Shown: piece after piece, positions 50,943 through 58,711 of the stretch
Numbering within the stretch: the stretch's first letter is position 1
Layout of the letters: the number at the start of each line of letters is the position of its first letter
Assembly: GCF_029714305.1 (NCBI RefSeq)
Contig: NZ_CP121647.1
Span: 7,770,501 to 7,834,500, forward strand
DNA length: 64,000 bases
Source of the DNA: Bradyrhizobium sp. CB3481
GTDB taxonomy: Bacteria; Pseudomonadota; Alphaproteobacteria; Rhizobiales; Xanthobacteraceae
Reading direction: 5' to 3'
Program-made: the position numbers and the translations under genes
The notes under the pieces: model-generated
Database searches by the model: none
The model's input: the letters and a program-made list of their open reading frames with translations, nothing else
Told to the model about the DNA's origin: nothing

Positions 50943-51875
50943 TCAGGTTTGCGCAACGGCAGCCGGCTGCGGCGCCAGCTCCGACTGCTGCTCGCGAACG
51001 AATTCTTCGAACGTCTTCGGCTTGGCGCCGCCGATCTTTTCGATCGTATCCGTTACTGCGAAGCGTGCGATCTCGGCCGACAGGCTGGCGGCCCGCAGCG
51101 ATTTCCAGAGCGCGGACAGATGTTCGACCGCATGCGCATTCCAGCCGCGCGCGAGAACCTCGCTCCGCCACGCTTCGTCCGATATCTCCTCGTAATGCAC
51201 GTCCCTCTCAAAGACGCGCGCGAAGGCGCCGACGATCTCGCGGATCGAGTTGGTGCTCCCGATCACGGGAAATGCGGCTCCCGCGGGCCGCTCCGGCCCC
51301 GTCAGCAGGCCGACCGCGATCCGCGCGACGTCTTCGGCGGAAATCAGCGGCAGAATGGTGTTTTCGTCTCCGAGCGGCAGGCGGATGGCGCCGCGCGCCG
51401 GCATGCTCGCGCCAACGAGGCGCGCCACATTCTCGTAGAACACGGTGGCGCGAAGATGCAGCGGACCGACGCCGGCCCATTCGAACACCTGTTCCGATAA
51501 ATAGTTCTGCCGCATGCGCGGCGTCGGCGCATCGATCGACGACTGGTACATCACGAGATTGACCAGCCGCGAAACGCCATGCCTGCGGGCCGCATACGCC
51601 ATCGCGGCTGTCGCATCGCCCAGCCCGTCCTGCACCGGATAGGCAAAATAGATCGCCGAGACATCCCTCGCGGCCTGCTCGACGGAACGGACATCGAGAA
51701 AATCGCCGACGAAGATTTCGGCCCCGAGCGATTTCAGGCGATCGGAGCGCTCGTCGATCTGGCGCACGAAAGCGCGGACGGGAACGCCGCGCTTGAGCAG
51801 CATTTCGGAGACATGCCGGCCGGTTCGGCCTTGAGCGCCGCCGGCCGCTGAGGTCACGAGGATGGGTTTCGTCAT
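50943..51875 (-). CDS. NmrA-family NAD(P)-binding protein
   Basis: 310 residues. The dinucleotide-binding start is PILVTSAAGGAQGRTGRHVS. FVGDFLDVRSVEQAARDV and a variable C-terminal domain follow. It belongs to the atypical SDR group that includes NmrA and NAD(P)H:quinone oxidoreductase-like QorB; it may be a redox sensor or reductase. It is the first gene of an operon with the hydrolase downstream and is divergent from a TetR gene across 104 bases that contain two palindromic operators. Confidence 0.86.
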   Translation of the reverse strand: MTKPILVTSAAGGAQGRTGRHVSEMLLKRGVPVRAFVRQIDERSDRLKSLGAEIFVGDFLDVRSVEQAARDVSAIYFAYPVQDGLGDATAAMAYAARRHGVSRLVNLVMYQSSIDAPTPRMRQNYLSEQVFEWAGVGPLHLRATVFYENVARLVGASMPARGAIRLPLGDENTILPLISAEDVARIAVGLLTGPERPAGAAFPVIGSTNSIREIVGAFARVFERDVHYEEISDEAWRSEVLARGWNAHAVEHLSALWKSLRAASLSAEIARFAVTDTIEKIGGAKPKTFEEFVREQQSELAPQPAAVAQT

Positions 51876-51907
51876 GAGAACGATCCTTTTACATCGGGGC
51901 CCGGTTT

Positions 51908-51925
51908 TGGTACGATCCGGTACCA
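51908..51925. promoter_or_regulatory. TetR-type operator 1
   Basis: TGGTACGATCCGGTACCA: perfect six-base inverted arms (TGGTAC/GTACCA) around six bases. It shares its arms with a second site 32 bases away and sits in the gap between the divergent NmrA and TetR genes. Confidence 0.78.
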
Positions 51926-51939
51926 GGCAACCCCGAATA

Positions 51940-51957
51940 TGGTACCGACTGGTACCA
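51940..51957. promoter_or_regulatory. TetR-type operator 2
   Basis: TGGTACCGACTGGTACCA: the same perfect arms as the site at 51908, centre to centre 32 bases, about three helical turns, so two dimers could bind on the same DNA face. It ends 22 bases before the TetR start codon. Confidence 0.78.
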
Positions 51958-51979
51958 AGTCAAGTGGAAAAGTGAGGCG

Positions 51980-52627
51980 ATGAGTCCAAAGGTCAGGGCG
52001 GGCGGCGGGGAAGCCGATGCAACCGAAGTCCGGAAGCGAATCATCGGCGCCGCCCTTTCGGCCTTCATGGAGGGCGGCTACGCGCAGACCTCGACGCTGG
52101 AGATTGCGACGCGCGCGCGCGTTTCGAAGCGCGAGCTCTACGCGCTGTTCGGCAACAAGGAAGCGATGCTCGTCGCCTGCATCACCGAGCGCGCCCAGCG
52201 GCTGAAGGCGCCGGCCGATCTGCCCGAACTTCGCAACCGGGAAATTCTGGCTGAAGTCCTCACCGCCTTTGGCACGAGGCTGCTGACGGAAACGACCGAT
52301 CCCATCGTCGTCGCGATGTTCCGCCTCGCCATTTCGGAGACGGTGCACGCGCCAAAAGTGGTGCAAGCGCTGGACGCGGTCGCGCGCAAGCCAACGCGCG
52401 ATGCGTTGCGTGCGATCATGGCGAGCGCGAAATCAGCCGGGCTTGTCGCCGGCGAGACCGATCCGATGGCCGAAAAATTCCTCGGACTGCTCTGGGGCGA
52501 CCTGATGACCAGCCTGCTGCTTCAGGCGGCGAGCCGCCCCACGGCCGCCGAAATCGCGCGACGCGCCCGCGAGGCAACGGTCGCGCTCCTCAAGATCTAT
52601 CCAGAGCCTGGTCAGACCCGGCCTTGA
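51980..52627 (+). CDS. TetR/AcrR-family transcriptional regulator
   Basis: 215 residues. The helix-turn-helix region is typical: KRIIGAALSAFMEGGYAQTS, TLEIATRARVSKRELYALFG and NKEAMLVACI. The C-terminal ligand domain ends around residue 210. It probably represses the divergent NmrA/epoxide-hydrolase operon and itself through the two 18-bp palindromes in the intergenic gap. Ligand unknown; an epoxide or electrophile would fit the target genes. Confidence 0.9.
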   Translation: MSPKVRAGGGEADATEVRKRIIGAALSAFMEGGYAQTSTLEIATRARVSKRELYALFGNKEAMLVACITERAQRLKAPADLPELRNREILAEVLTAFGTRLLTETTDPIVVAMFRLAISETVHAPKVVQALDAVARKPTRDALRAIMASAKSAGLVAGETDPMAEKFLGLLWGDLMTSLLLQAASRPTAAEIARRAREATVALLKIYPEPGQTRP

Positions 52628-52649
52628 TCGGATTGTTTGGCGTAAAGAC

Positions 52650-52726
52650 TGGCGATCCCGGGAAGACTCGAACTTCCGACCTACGGTTTAGGAAACCGTC
52701 GCTCTATCCGGCTGAGCTACGGGACC
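52650..52726 (-). tRNA. tRNA-Arg (anticodon CCT)
   Basis: Read on the minus strand: acceptor GGTCCCG pairs with CGGGATC, D arm AGCTCAGCCGGATAGAGC, anticodon stem-loop ACGGTTTCCTAAACCGT with CCT in the loop, T arm GGAAGTTCGAGTCTTCC, discriminator G and encoded CCA at 52652-52650. All arms fold. It decodes AGG, a rare codon in GC-rich genomes of this type. It lies 22 bases downstream of the TetR gene on the opposite strand. Confidence 0.95.
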
Positions 52727-53243
52727 GCGGACCCGCGCATCGAGGCGGGTGCTTGCGGGCTTCATAGCAAAGCAGGCGCGACATCGCCAGCCCTCTAAAG
52801 TCCGGGCGCCCAGGTCTTGATATTGCCGTCTTGATATCGCCGTGGCCGGCATGCCGCCTGAAGGAAGATGTTGGCTCCGCCCGGGATGAACCGAAGGGAC
52901 GAGGAACGCGCGAGCAGCGCCCTGCCCGCCCCGAACCGACTTGAGCCGGCGCAGGCGATGGAGAGCAACAGGCGCCCATGCCGGGAACGGGTTAGATGTC
53001 AGCGCGTACCGATGCGTTGGTGTCGCAGCAAGAAACCGGCAAAATAACTGCGTCCATCGATCTCCGTTACGGCCGGTTGCCACCCAGCATGAGCTGCCGG
53101 TTCAACGCAGACGATCGCCGTATGTTTCAACGAAGGCTGCACATCGACATGCGCGCATTCCGAAACATCCTCCGCAGCGTCGAGGAACATTCATTGGTGC
53201 GTTCAGTTCTAGAAGCACCAATCAACCTTTCGAGGAGGATACA
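52727..53243. other. Intergenic stretch, no gene seen
   Basis: 517 bases between the tRNA and the PRC-barrel gene. Short open frames on both strands lack ribosome sites and recognisable sequence. No integrase fragment or clear direct repeat of the tRNA 3' end was noticed. It probably contains the tRNA promoter (at the low-coordinate end) and the promoter of the PRC-barrel gene; near its right end is the strong AGGAGG used by that gene. Confidence 0.55.
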
Positions 53244-53780
53244 ATGCAGAAACTTTTGGCCGCGGCTCTCCTGAGTGCCGCTTTGTTCAGTGTGCCTGGC
53301 TACGCGCAGTCTCCCCAGCCCGCTGACCGTGCCGCGCCAGCGGCGACGACCGCCAGCTCGCAGGAAAAGATGGCGCTCAAGGGCAACTGGCGCGCATCCA
53401 AGCTGATGGGTCTCGACGTCTATAACGAAGCCAATGAAAAGCTCGGCGACATCAATGAATTGATCCTCGACAAGAACGGCAAGGTCGCCGCGGTGATCAT
53501 CGGCGTCGGCGGCTTCTTGGGGATGGGCGAGCACGACATCGCCGTCTCCATGGACAAGCTGAAATTCGTTGAGGAGCCGATGCGCACCAGCTCGACGGCG
53601 CCCGCGACGACAAAGGAGACAACCACCAAGGAAACCACGACCGGCGCGGCCACGACCACCACCACCACGAACGCGCGGACGTCCAATGCAAACGACTGGA
53701 CGCCCGACCACGCCGTCATGAGCGGCACCAAGGAACAGCTCAAGGCGATGCCGCAGTTCAAGTACTCGGATTACAACTAA
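53244..53780 (+). CDS. Exported PRC-barrel domain protein
   Basis: 178 residues from ATG 53244, with AGGAGG seven bases upstream. The frame extends over 100 codons further left but shows no coding character there. The signal peptide ends near GYAQS (about residue 22). The PRC-barrel domain spans about 48-110 (RASKLMGLDVYNEANEKLGD and LDKNGKVAAVIIGVGGFLG). A Thr/Lys/Ala-rich low-complexity linker (about 118-150) and a short conserved tail follow. PRC-barrels mediate small protein contacts; exported forms are common in rhizobia, often stress-induced. A strong terminator lies 20 bases after the stop. Confidence 0.85.
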   Translation: MQKLLAAALLSAALFSVPGYAQSPQPADRAAPAATTASSQEKMALKGNWRASKLMGLDVYNEANEKLGDINELILDKNGKVAAVIIGVGGFLGMGEHDIAVSMDKLKFVEEPMRTSSTAPATTKETTTKETTTGAATTTTTTNARTSNANDWTPDHAVMSGTKEQLKAMPQFKYSDYN

Positions 53781-53800
53781 ACGTCCGGTATTTTCTCTCG

Positions 53801-53829
53801 AAAGGCCCCACCTTGGTGGGGCCTTTTTT
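53801..53829 (+). terminator. Rho-independent terminator of the PRC-barrel gene
   Basis: AAAGGCCCCA and TGGGGCCTTT pair around CCTTGG and are followed by a run of T (53823-53828). This is a textbook intrinsic terminator 20 bases beyond the stop codon. Confidence 0.88.
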
Positions 53830-53949
53830 CAGGCAGCGAGCCAGGAAAAATCATCGGCACGAAGTAAAAAAACAGGAACCATTGGCATCGCCCGGCGTCA
53901 AATTCCTGGCTTTCGATTTCATCCCCCATGATCGGAAGTCATTGGAATG

Positions 53950-53984
53950 ACGGCCTCGGCGCCCGCCGCACTGAGGCCGTTTTT
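53950..53984 (+). terminator. Second terminator-like hairpin, plus-strand orientation
   Basis: ACGGCCTC and GAGGCCGT form an eight-bp stem around a 15-base loop with TTTTT following on the plus strand. It lies between the PRC-barrel terminator and the 3' end of the convergent Bug gene. On the minus strand no T-run follows. Confidence 0.5.
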
Positions 53985-54033
53985 CGCTCAACGCCTCATT
54001 TCTGTGGCGCCCTGTGTCGTGCGCCGGGCAACG

Positions 54034-54993
54034 CTACGCCTTGATGTTGTTCTCGCGGACAACCTGGCCCCAGGTACCGACCTGCTTGGCGAAGAAGGCC
54101 TGGAATTCCTTGCCGTCGGCGAGCAGCAGGGTCATCTGCTGCGTTTCCTGAAGTTGCGTGGCCACTGCCTTGTCGCTCAAAATTTCCTTCACCGATTTGG
54201 CCATGCTGGCGATGACGTCCACCGGCGTATTCTTGGGCGCGAAGATGCCCCACCAGGCCAGCGTCTCGAAATCGGGGAAACCCGCCTCGATCGCGGTCTG
54301 CGTATCCTTGAGCACCGGCATCCGCTCGCGCCCCATCTGCAGGATCGGCCGCAGCATATTGGTGCCGAGCTGCGCGGTGATCAGCGCCGCCGAGCCGATG
54401 ATCATGTCGACATGGCCGCCGAGCACGTCGTTCATCGCCGGGCCACCGCCGCGGTAGGGCACGTGCGTGATCTCGACCCCGGCCTTCTTGCCCAGCACAG
54501 TCATCGCGAGATGGCCGAGCGTGCCGATGCCCACGGAAGCGTATTTTACGGCGCCGGGCTTTTCCTTGCAGGCCGCGACCACGTCGGCAAAGTTCTTGTA
54601 GGGACGTTCGGCATTCGCGGCGAGGACATAGGGCGCGGTGCCGACCAGGAACACAGGCACCAGATCCTTCTCGACATCGAGGCCCGGCTTTTCGAGGATC
54701 GAGGGAATCACCGCGTGCGAATCGAACGTTACCAGGAAGGTCGCACCGTCAGGCGCGCTCTTGGCGACCTGGATGGCGCCGAGCGAGCCGGCCGCGCCGG
54801 ATTTGTTCTCGACCAACACGGTGCGGCCGAGTTTTGTCTGCAAATGAGATTGCAGCAGCCGCGCCAGCGCGTCGGTCGATCCGCCGGGCGGAAACGGCAC
54901 CACCAGCGTCATGTTCTTGGCCGGCTGCGCCAGCGCCGGCGTCACCACAAACGCGGCTGACGCCGCAAGCAGATTGCGTCGCGTAATCTTCAC
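54034..54993 (-). CDS. Bug-family solute-binding protein (TTT type)
   Basis: 319 residues. The signal MKITRRNLLAASAAFVVTPA carries a twin-arginine-like TRRNLL, and cleavage is probable near LAQPA. The mature part has the Bug pattern: MTLVVPFPPGGSTDALARLL, VENKSGAAGSLGAIQVAKSA and ITHVPYRGGGPAMNDVLGGH. Such proteins bind carboxylates for tripartite tricarboxylate transporters, but most Bug genes are orphans, as here: no TctA/TctB gene is adjacent. It is the last gene of a likely operon with the cupin and RraA-like genes (59-base gap). Confidence 0.92.
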   Translation of the reverse strand: MKITRRNLLAASAAFVVTPALAQPAKNMTLVVPFPPGGSTDALARLLQSHLQTKLGRTVLVENKSGAAGSLGAIQVAKSAPDGATFLVTFDSHAVIPSILEKPGLDVEKDLVPVFLVGTAPYVLAANAERPYKNFADVVAACKEKPGAVKYASVGIGTLGHLAMTVLGKKAGVEITHVPYRGGGPAMNDVLGGHVDMIIGSAALITAQLGTNMLRPILQMGRERMPVLKDTQTAIEAGFPDFETLAWWGIFAPKNTPVDVIASMAKSVKEILSDKAVATQLQETQQMTLLLADGKEFQAFFAKQVGTWGQVVRENNIKA

Positions 54994-55052
54994 CAGAACT
55001 CTCCTCCCAATTGCGCCTGCGATTTTTTGTTCTTGTTCGTCAGGCTTGATAT

Positions 55053-55421
55053 TTAAGTGCCGAAACCGGACCCGGCTTTCTTGTACTCGGGCCGCGGCGG
55101 GCTGAAGATGTCAAGCACACGCGCCCCTTCCGGTCCAGCCCGCATGGTGTGCGGCACGTTTCCGGGTGTGCGCCAGAAATCGCCCTTCCTGACCGGAATT
55201 TCCTCCCCGCCCTGAACGCGGATCGCCGAACCGTCGAGCAGCACCCCCCATTGCTCCTCGGGGTGATGGTGCAGCGTGCCTTGCGCATTTGGTCCCAGCG
55301 TCACCACCGACAGCATGGCGTGCTCGCCGGCGAAAATCCGCGTCGTGACGCCGGCGGCAAGCTCGCGAAACAGGCCGTCGGCCGGATTGTCGAGGTTATG
55401 AAATTCGTCTTTCTGACTCAT
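55053..55421 (-). CDS. Cupin-domain protein
   Basis: 122 residues from ATG 55421, with GGAGGA four bases upstream; the overlapping open frame reaching 55700 lies inside the RraA gene and is not translated. A single cupin with metal-binding histidines in GTLHHHPEEQWGVLLDG and the second motif FWRTPGNVPHTMRAGPEG. Small cupins of this form act as isomerases, dioxygenases or metabolite-binding proteins; the exact reaction is unknown. It lies 23 bases after the RraA-like gene and 59 before the Bug gene in one probable operon. Confidence 0.85.
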   Translation of the reverse strand: MSQKDEFHNLDNPADGLFRELAAGVTTRIFAGEHAMLSVVTLGPNAQGTLHHHPEEQWGVLLDGSAIRVQGGEEIPVRKGDFWRTPGNVPHTMRAGPEGARVLDIFSPPRPEYKKAGSGFGT

Positions 55422-55444
55422 GATTTCCTCCGTCAGCGCCGGCT

Positions 55445-56083
55445 TCAGGACTTGCCGTAGCTGCCCTGATAGCGGCCTTCGCGAATCGAGATGATGGTCT
55501 GCTCCTCGCGCGCGATCTGGGCGCGCACCGCCTCCAGCAGGCTGCCCGCGATCGACGCGGGAAACGACACCACGCCGTCCTCGTCGCCCACCACGATGTC
55601 GCCGGGGGAGATCACCGAACCACCGATTGAAACCGGCACGTTGATTTCGCCGGGGCCGCTCTTGTAGGGGCCACGATGGATGGCGTTGCGCGCAAAGCAC
55701 GGAAATTCGGAAGCCGCGAACGAAGCCGCGTCGCGGATCGCGCCGTCGATCACATAGCCCGCGGCGCCCCGGTATTCGGCGATATTCTTCATGATCTCGC
55801 CGACCAGCGCCCGCGTCTCGTCGCCGCCGCCATCGACCACGATCACGTCGCCAGGACCGACCAGTTCGAGCGCCTTGTGGATCGCCAGATTGTCGCCCGG
55901 CCGCGTGCGCACCGTGAAGGCGACGCCGACCAGCTTGCTGCCGCGATGGAACGGCCGCAGGCCGACCGCCCCCGGCAGCCGGGCCAAATTGTCAGAGATG
56001 ACGGAAGTCGGCGCGCCCCTGAATGCCTCGATCAGCTCGGGCGCCGGCTTTGGCACGCTCGCCATGGCTGTGGTAATGCTCAT
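55445..56083 (-). CDS. RraA-family protein (4-hydroxy-4-methyl-2-oxoglutarate aldolase-like)
   Basis: 212 residues from ATG 56083; fourteen further upstream codons in frame have a poorer start. Motifs PGDVIVVDGGGDETRALVGE, YVIDGAIRDAASF (arginine and aspartate of the active site) and VVGDEDGVVSFP match the RraA/HMG aldolase family. Catalytic members are metal-dependent aldolases or decarboxylases acting on 4-carboxy-4-hydroxy-2-oxoadipate, the last step of some aromatic pathways; others inhibit RNase E. Operon partners, a cupin and a carboxylate-binding protein, favour the catabolic reading. An AraC gene lies divergent 349 bases away. Confidence 0.87.
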   Translation of the reverse strand: MSITTAMASVPKPAPELIEAFRGAPTSVISDNLARLPGAVGLRPFHRGSKLVGVAFTVRTRPGDNLAIHKALELVGPGDVIVVDGGGDETRALVGEIMKNIAEYRGAAGYVIDGAIRDAASFAASEFPCFARNAIHRGPYKSGPGEINVPVSIGGSVISPGDIVVGDEDGVVSFPASIAGSLLEAVRAQIAREEQTIISIREGRYQGSYGKS

Positions 56084-56432
56084 GCGGATTGTTTCCCCCT
56101 GTGCGGCAGCCGAACCTTTCGCCATCTTCGCGCGGCGCGGCCACTTGAATTCCTCCCCGGCGGCAAAACCAATAGCATTCCGCAGGAGCAGCTATAATGG
56201 ATTTGCAACACGCCGGACGGCATCACGGCAATATCAGATGATCCGGTACCATTAGCGCCCAAGCCTTGAACTCGCGGCTCCCAATCGCCTGGGCGACCGG
56301 ACGAACGCACATTTACGCATATCAAGGCCGCGACGCGAAATCGCACGTGCCTGGCCACACCTGTTAACACCAAGTTAACCAGACCGTTCGACGCTAAAAC
56401 CGGATCCGACGCTTCAAACCCATCGCCTCGCA
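56084..56432. other. Divergent regulatory gap, no gene
   Basis: 349 bases between the RraA operon and the AraC gene. It should hold promoters for both. It includes AATATCAGATGATCCGGTAC followed by CATTAG, and the AT-rich TTAACACCAAGTTAACCAGA near 56365, a short inverted-repeat-like stretch (GTTAAC twice, 11 bases apart). No palindrome is strong enough to name as an AraC site. Confidence 0.5.
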
Positions 56433-57389
56433 ATGCTTTTACAGAACCTTTCACCCTCACCGGCGCTTTCGATCGTTCAGTTTTCCGACATCGACGCCTT
56501 CCGGCCGGTCGAGTTCGTCGCCGACGCGCGCAGCGTGCCGCTGACGCTTGCCAATTTCCATACCGCGCGGGCGATGGTGCAGTTGCCCCACTGCCAAATT
56601 ACCGTGCTCACCTCGTTTCCCCGCATCGTCGATGTCAGCTACCGCGCCGCGCATGGCATCGTCATCTTCCAGCTCCAGGACGCCTACGAAGTAGCGGTCA
56701 ACGGCCTGTCCGTGGACCGGCCGACCTTTGTCGGCATGCGCGGCAATCTGGATCTGCAATTCGTCGAGCCACGCGGGTCGCTGCACGCCATCATCACCCT
56801 TGGGGCCAGCCTGCGCGACCGCGAATGGTTCGATTCGCCGGACGAGCTGTGCCCGTTCACGCCGCATGCCGACGACCTTGCGATGGTTCGATCGGCCACC
56901 GCCCGCATTCTGCAGACGGCTTCTGCCAGGCCGGACCTTTTGCGGGAGCCGAACTCGGCGCTCGCCATCCAGGAAGGCCTGTTGCTCGCGATCGACGAAA
57001 TGTTCCGCCGCAGCCGGACGCCGGAATTGACCAACCGGATTGCCAGCCGCGGCTATTGCCGGCTCGTTCGCATGATCGACGAATATGTCGCCTTCAACGC
57101 CGCCTCGGCGATCTACAGCGCCGACCTCGCCGAAGAATGCGGCGTGTCGGTGCGAACGCTGGGCACCGCGGTCGCAACCGTGCGCGGCATGAGCCTGCAT
57201 CGCTACTTGCGGCTCAAGCAGCTTTGGTCCGCCCGCGCACAACTCGTGAAAGGATCCGACGCCGTCACCGTGACGTCCTGTGCCCGCGCCAACGGCTTCC
57301 ATCACATGGGCGAGTTTGCAAAGCTCTATCGCGCCACGTTCCACGAAACGGCGTCGCACACGCTGGCCCGCGCCCGAGGGTCTGACTGA
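56433..57389 (+). CDS. AraC-family transcriptional regulator
   Basis: 318 residues. The C-terminal 100 residues form the double helix-turn-helix of AraC proteins (AEECGVSVRTLGTAVATVRG, MSLHRYLRLKQLWSARAQL and ARANGFHHMGEFAKLYRATF). The N-terminal 200 residues resemble the AraC-binding-like domain of regulators such as those for aromatic or amide catabolism. It is divergent from the RraA-cupin-Bug operon, the most likely target. Inducer unknown. Confidence 0.92.
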   Translation: MLLQNLSPSPALSIVQFSDIDAFRPVEFVADARSVPLTLANFHTARAMVQLPHCQITVLTSFPRIVDVSYRAAHGIVIFQLQDAYEVAVNGLSVDRPTFVGMRGNLDLQFVEPRGSLHAIITLGASLRDREWFDSPDELCPFTPHADDLAMVRSATARILQTASARPDLLREPNSALAIQEGLLLAIDEMFRRSRTPELTNRIASRGYCRLVRMIDEYVAFNAASAIYSADLAEECGVSVRTLGTAVATVRGMSLHRYLRLKQLWSARAQLVKGSDAVTVTSCARANGFHHMGEFAKLYRATFHETASHTLARARGSD

Positions 57390-57656
57390 TTGTTGCCACA
57401 ATGTGGCGTGCTTATCCGCTCGCCTCCGAATCTTGCAGCTAGAATCACTGCAAGATCTCGCGCGGAACTTTGCTTTGCCTTTGAATTTCTTTAGGATTTT
57501 TAAGGGCATGGCGCTGTGTTCCAGCGGTCACATGCTGGCGATATGGTCACAACGCCAACGGGAATAGCGTGCAATTTCGGCGTGACAGCGCTGCCAAAAT
57601 GATGACAATCGACTCGTTCAAAGTTCCCTAGAGAATTTGACTGGAGCACACCGTCC

Positions 57657-58301
57657 GTGATCGCCTCACGTGCATCTTCGTTTGCTGCTGCCACTATCGG
57701 AGCGCTGTTCGTGCTCGCGCCGGTGGCTGCGGATGCGCAGTGGTGGCGCAGCGCGCCGCACGACTTCGAATCATGCGCCGATGTGGCCGAGAAAGCCGCG
57801 ACCAAGGAAGAAAAGACCACCAAACTCGCCGAATGCAACGCGAAGTTCGCCGGCCGCCGCAAGGCAGGCGGCGGTTACACCTATTACGACTTCATGCAGG
57901 ACCGGACTTTCGACATCGCGGGCCCCAACCCGACGCCGGAAGAGCAGAAGAAGATCGACGAGCAATATACCGCCTATCTCGAACGCGAGCGGCGCAACCA
58001 CGCCGCGGCGCAGGCGGCCACAGCCAGGCAGCAACAGGCGGAGCCACCGCCGGCGCAGGGGATCCAACAGGTCTCGCTGCGCGAGGAGCCAGCGGCCCCT
58101 CCGCCGGTTGAAATCGAAAAGGTGCCGATCCCGGTGGCGAGCCCGGTCAAGCAGGCCGCCCGGCTGAGGGCTGCCCATTGCGCCAAGAACCAGTTCTCCT
58201 GTGAATGGCCGCGGCTCTCCGAGAGCCTCAACGGGATAAAGCGGATATTCAATTCGCAGCAGCAGCCGCAGCAACAGGCGGCCAAGCAGAAGAAGGGCTG
58301 A
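57657..58301 (+). CDS. Exported hypothetical protein, Gln/Pro-rich
   Basis: 214 residues from GTG 57657. The signal peptide ends near VAADAQ (about 27). The mature part begins with a cysteine-containing segment (HDFESCADVAEKAATKEEK, then LAECNAKFAGRRKAGGGYTY) and continues with a coiled, Gln/Ala/Pro-rich half ending QQQPQQQAAKQKKG. A second cysteine pair is in AAHCAKNQFSCEW. No function recognised; the pattern suggests a periplasmic or envelope-associated protein. Ribosome site GGAG is 12 bases upstream, somewhat far. Confidence 0.68.
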   Translation: MIASRASSFAAATIGALFVLAPVAADAQWWRSAPHDFESCADVAEKAATKEEKTTKLAECNAKFAGRRKAGGGYTYYDFMQDRTFDIAGPNPTPEEQKKIDEQYTAYLERERRNHAAAQAATARQQQAEPPPAQGIQQVSLREEPAAPPPVEIEKVPIPVASPVKQAARLRAAHCAKNQFSCEWPRLSESLNGIKRIFNSQQQPQQQAAKQKKG

Positions 58302-58447
58302 CGCCCTCGTTATTCCTGCGAACGCAGCGACCCATCAGCCACCGAATGCAGCTGTCTAACGATGACGTCTGCCGTTCTGCCCAGCGGATAGATCACGCGG
58401 TATGGGTTCCCTGCGCCCGCGGGCGCGCCCACGTCATGATGTCAGCA

Positions 58448-58642
58448 CTAATGCGTGCGCACCCGCTTGACGCGGCGCGACTTGACAACGGGTGCTGTGA
58501 CGGCGCGCGACGCCGCGCGCTGCTCCTGCAACCTCGCATCATAGCCCGGTGACGGTGTCACCGTCGGCGGCACGGCACGGGCCGCAGTCGGCGCCGATCC
58601 CGCCAGGGCAATCGCGATCAGCGCCAGGTACGATCGTTTCAT
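58448..58642 (-). CDS. Small exported basic protein (64 aa)
   Basis: 64 residues with a signal peptide (about 1-23, MKRSYLALIAIALAGSAP to ARA) and a short mature part of about 41 residues ending in a basic tail (VVKSRRVKRVRTH). GAGGGAGAGG directly precedes ATG 58642, strong support for translation. No family recognised; the mature peptide is proline/arginine-rich and lacks cysteine. Confidence 0.65.
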   Translation of the reverse strand: MKRSYLALIAIALAGSAPTAARAVPPTVTPSPGYDARLQEQRAASRAVTAPVVKSRRVKRVRTH

Positions 58643-58711
58643 GGGCCTCTCCCTCGCACGCCCATAATAGAGTCTTGCCCAAGCAGCGACAATTCACGGT
58701 AAGGATATCGT

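Noticed and set aside
52600..53243. tRNA-Arg(CCT) as an integration site for a genomic island
   Set aside because: No integrase gene, no visible duplication of the tRNA 3' end and no anomalous genes next to it.
52996..53274. 92-residue plus-strand frame upstream of the PRC-barrel gene
   Set aside because: Overlaps the PRC-barrel start in another frame, has no ribosome site and no recognisable composition.
55422..55700. N-terminal extension of the cupin frame into the RraA gene
   Set aside because: It is antisense-free but out of frame with the conserved RraA coding sequence on the same strand; the cupin has its own GGAGGA and ATG at 55421.
56239..56251. GATCCGGTACCA-like match to one half of the TetR operator upstream of the RraA operon
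   Set aside because: Only one half-site and part of the spacer match; the second arm is absent, so chance is likely.
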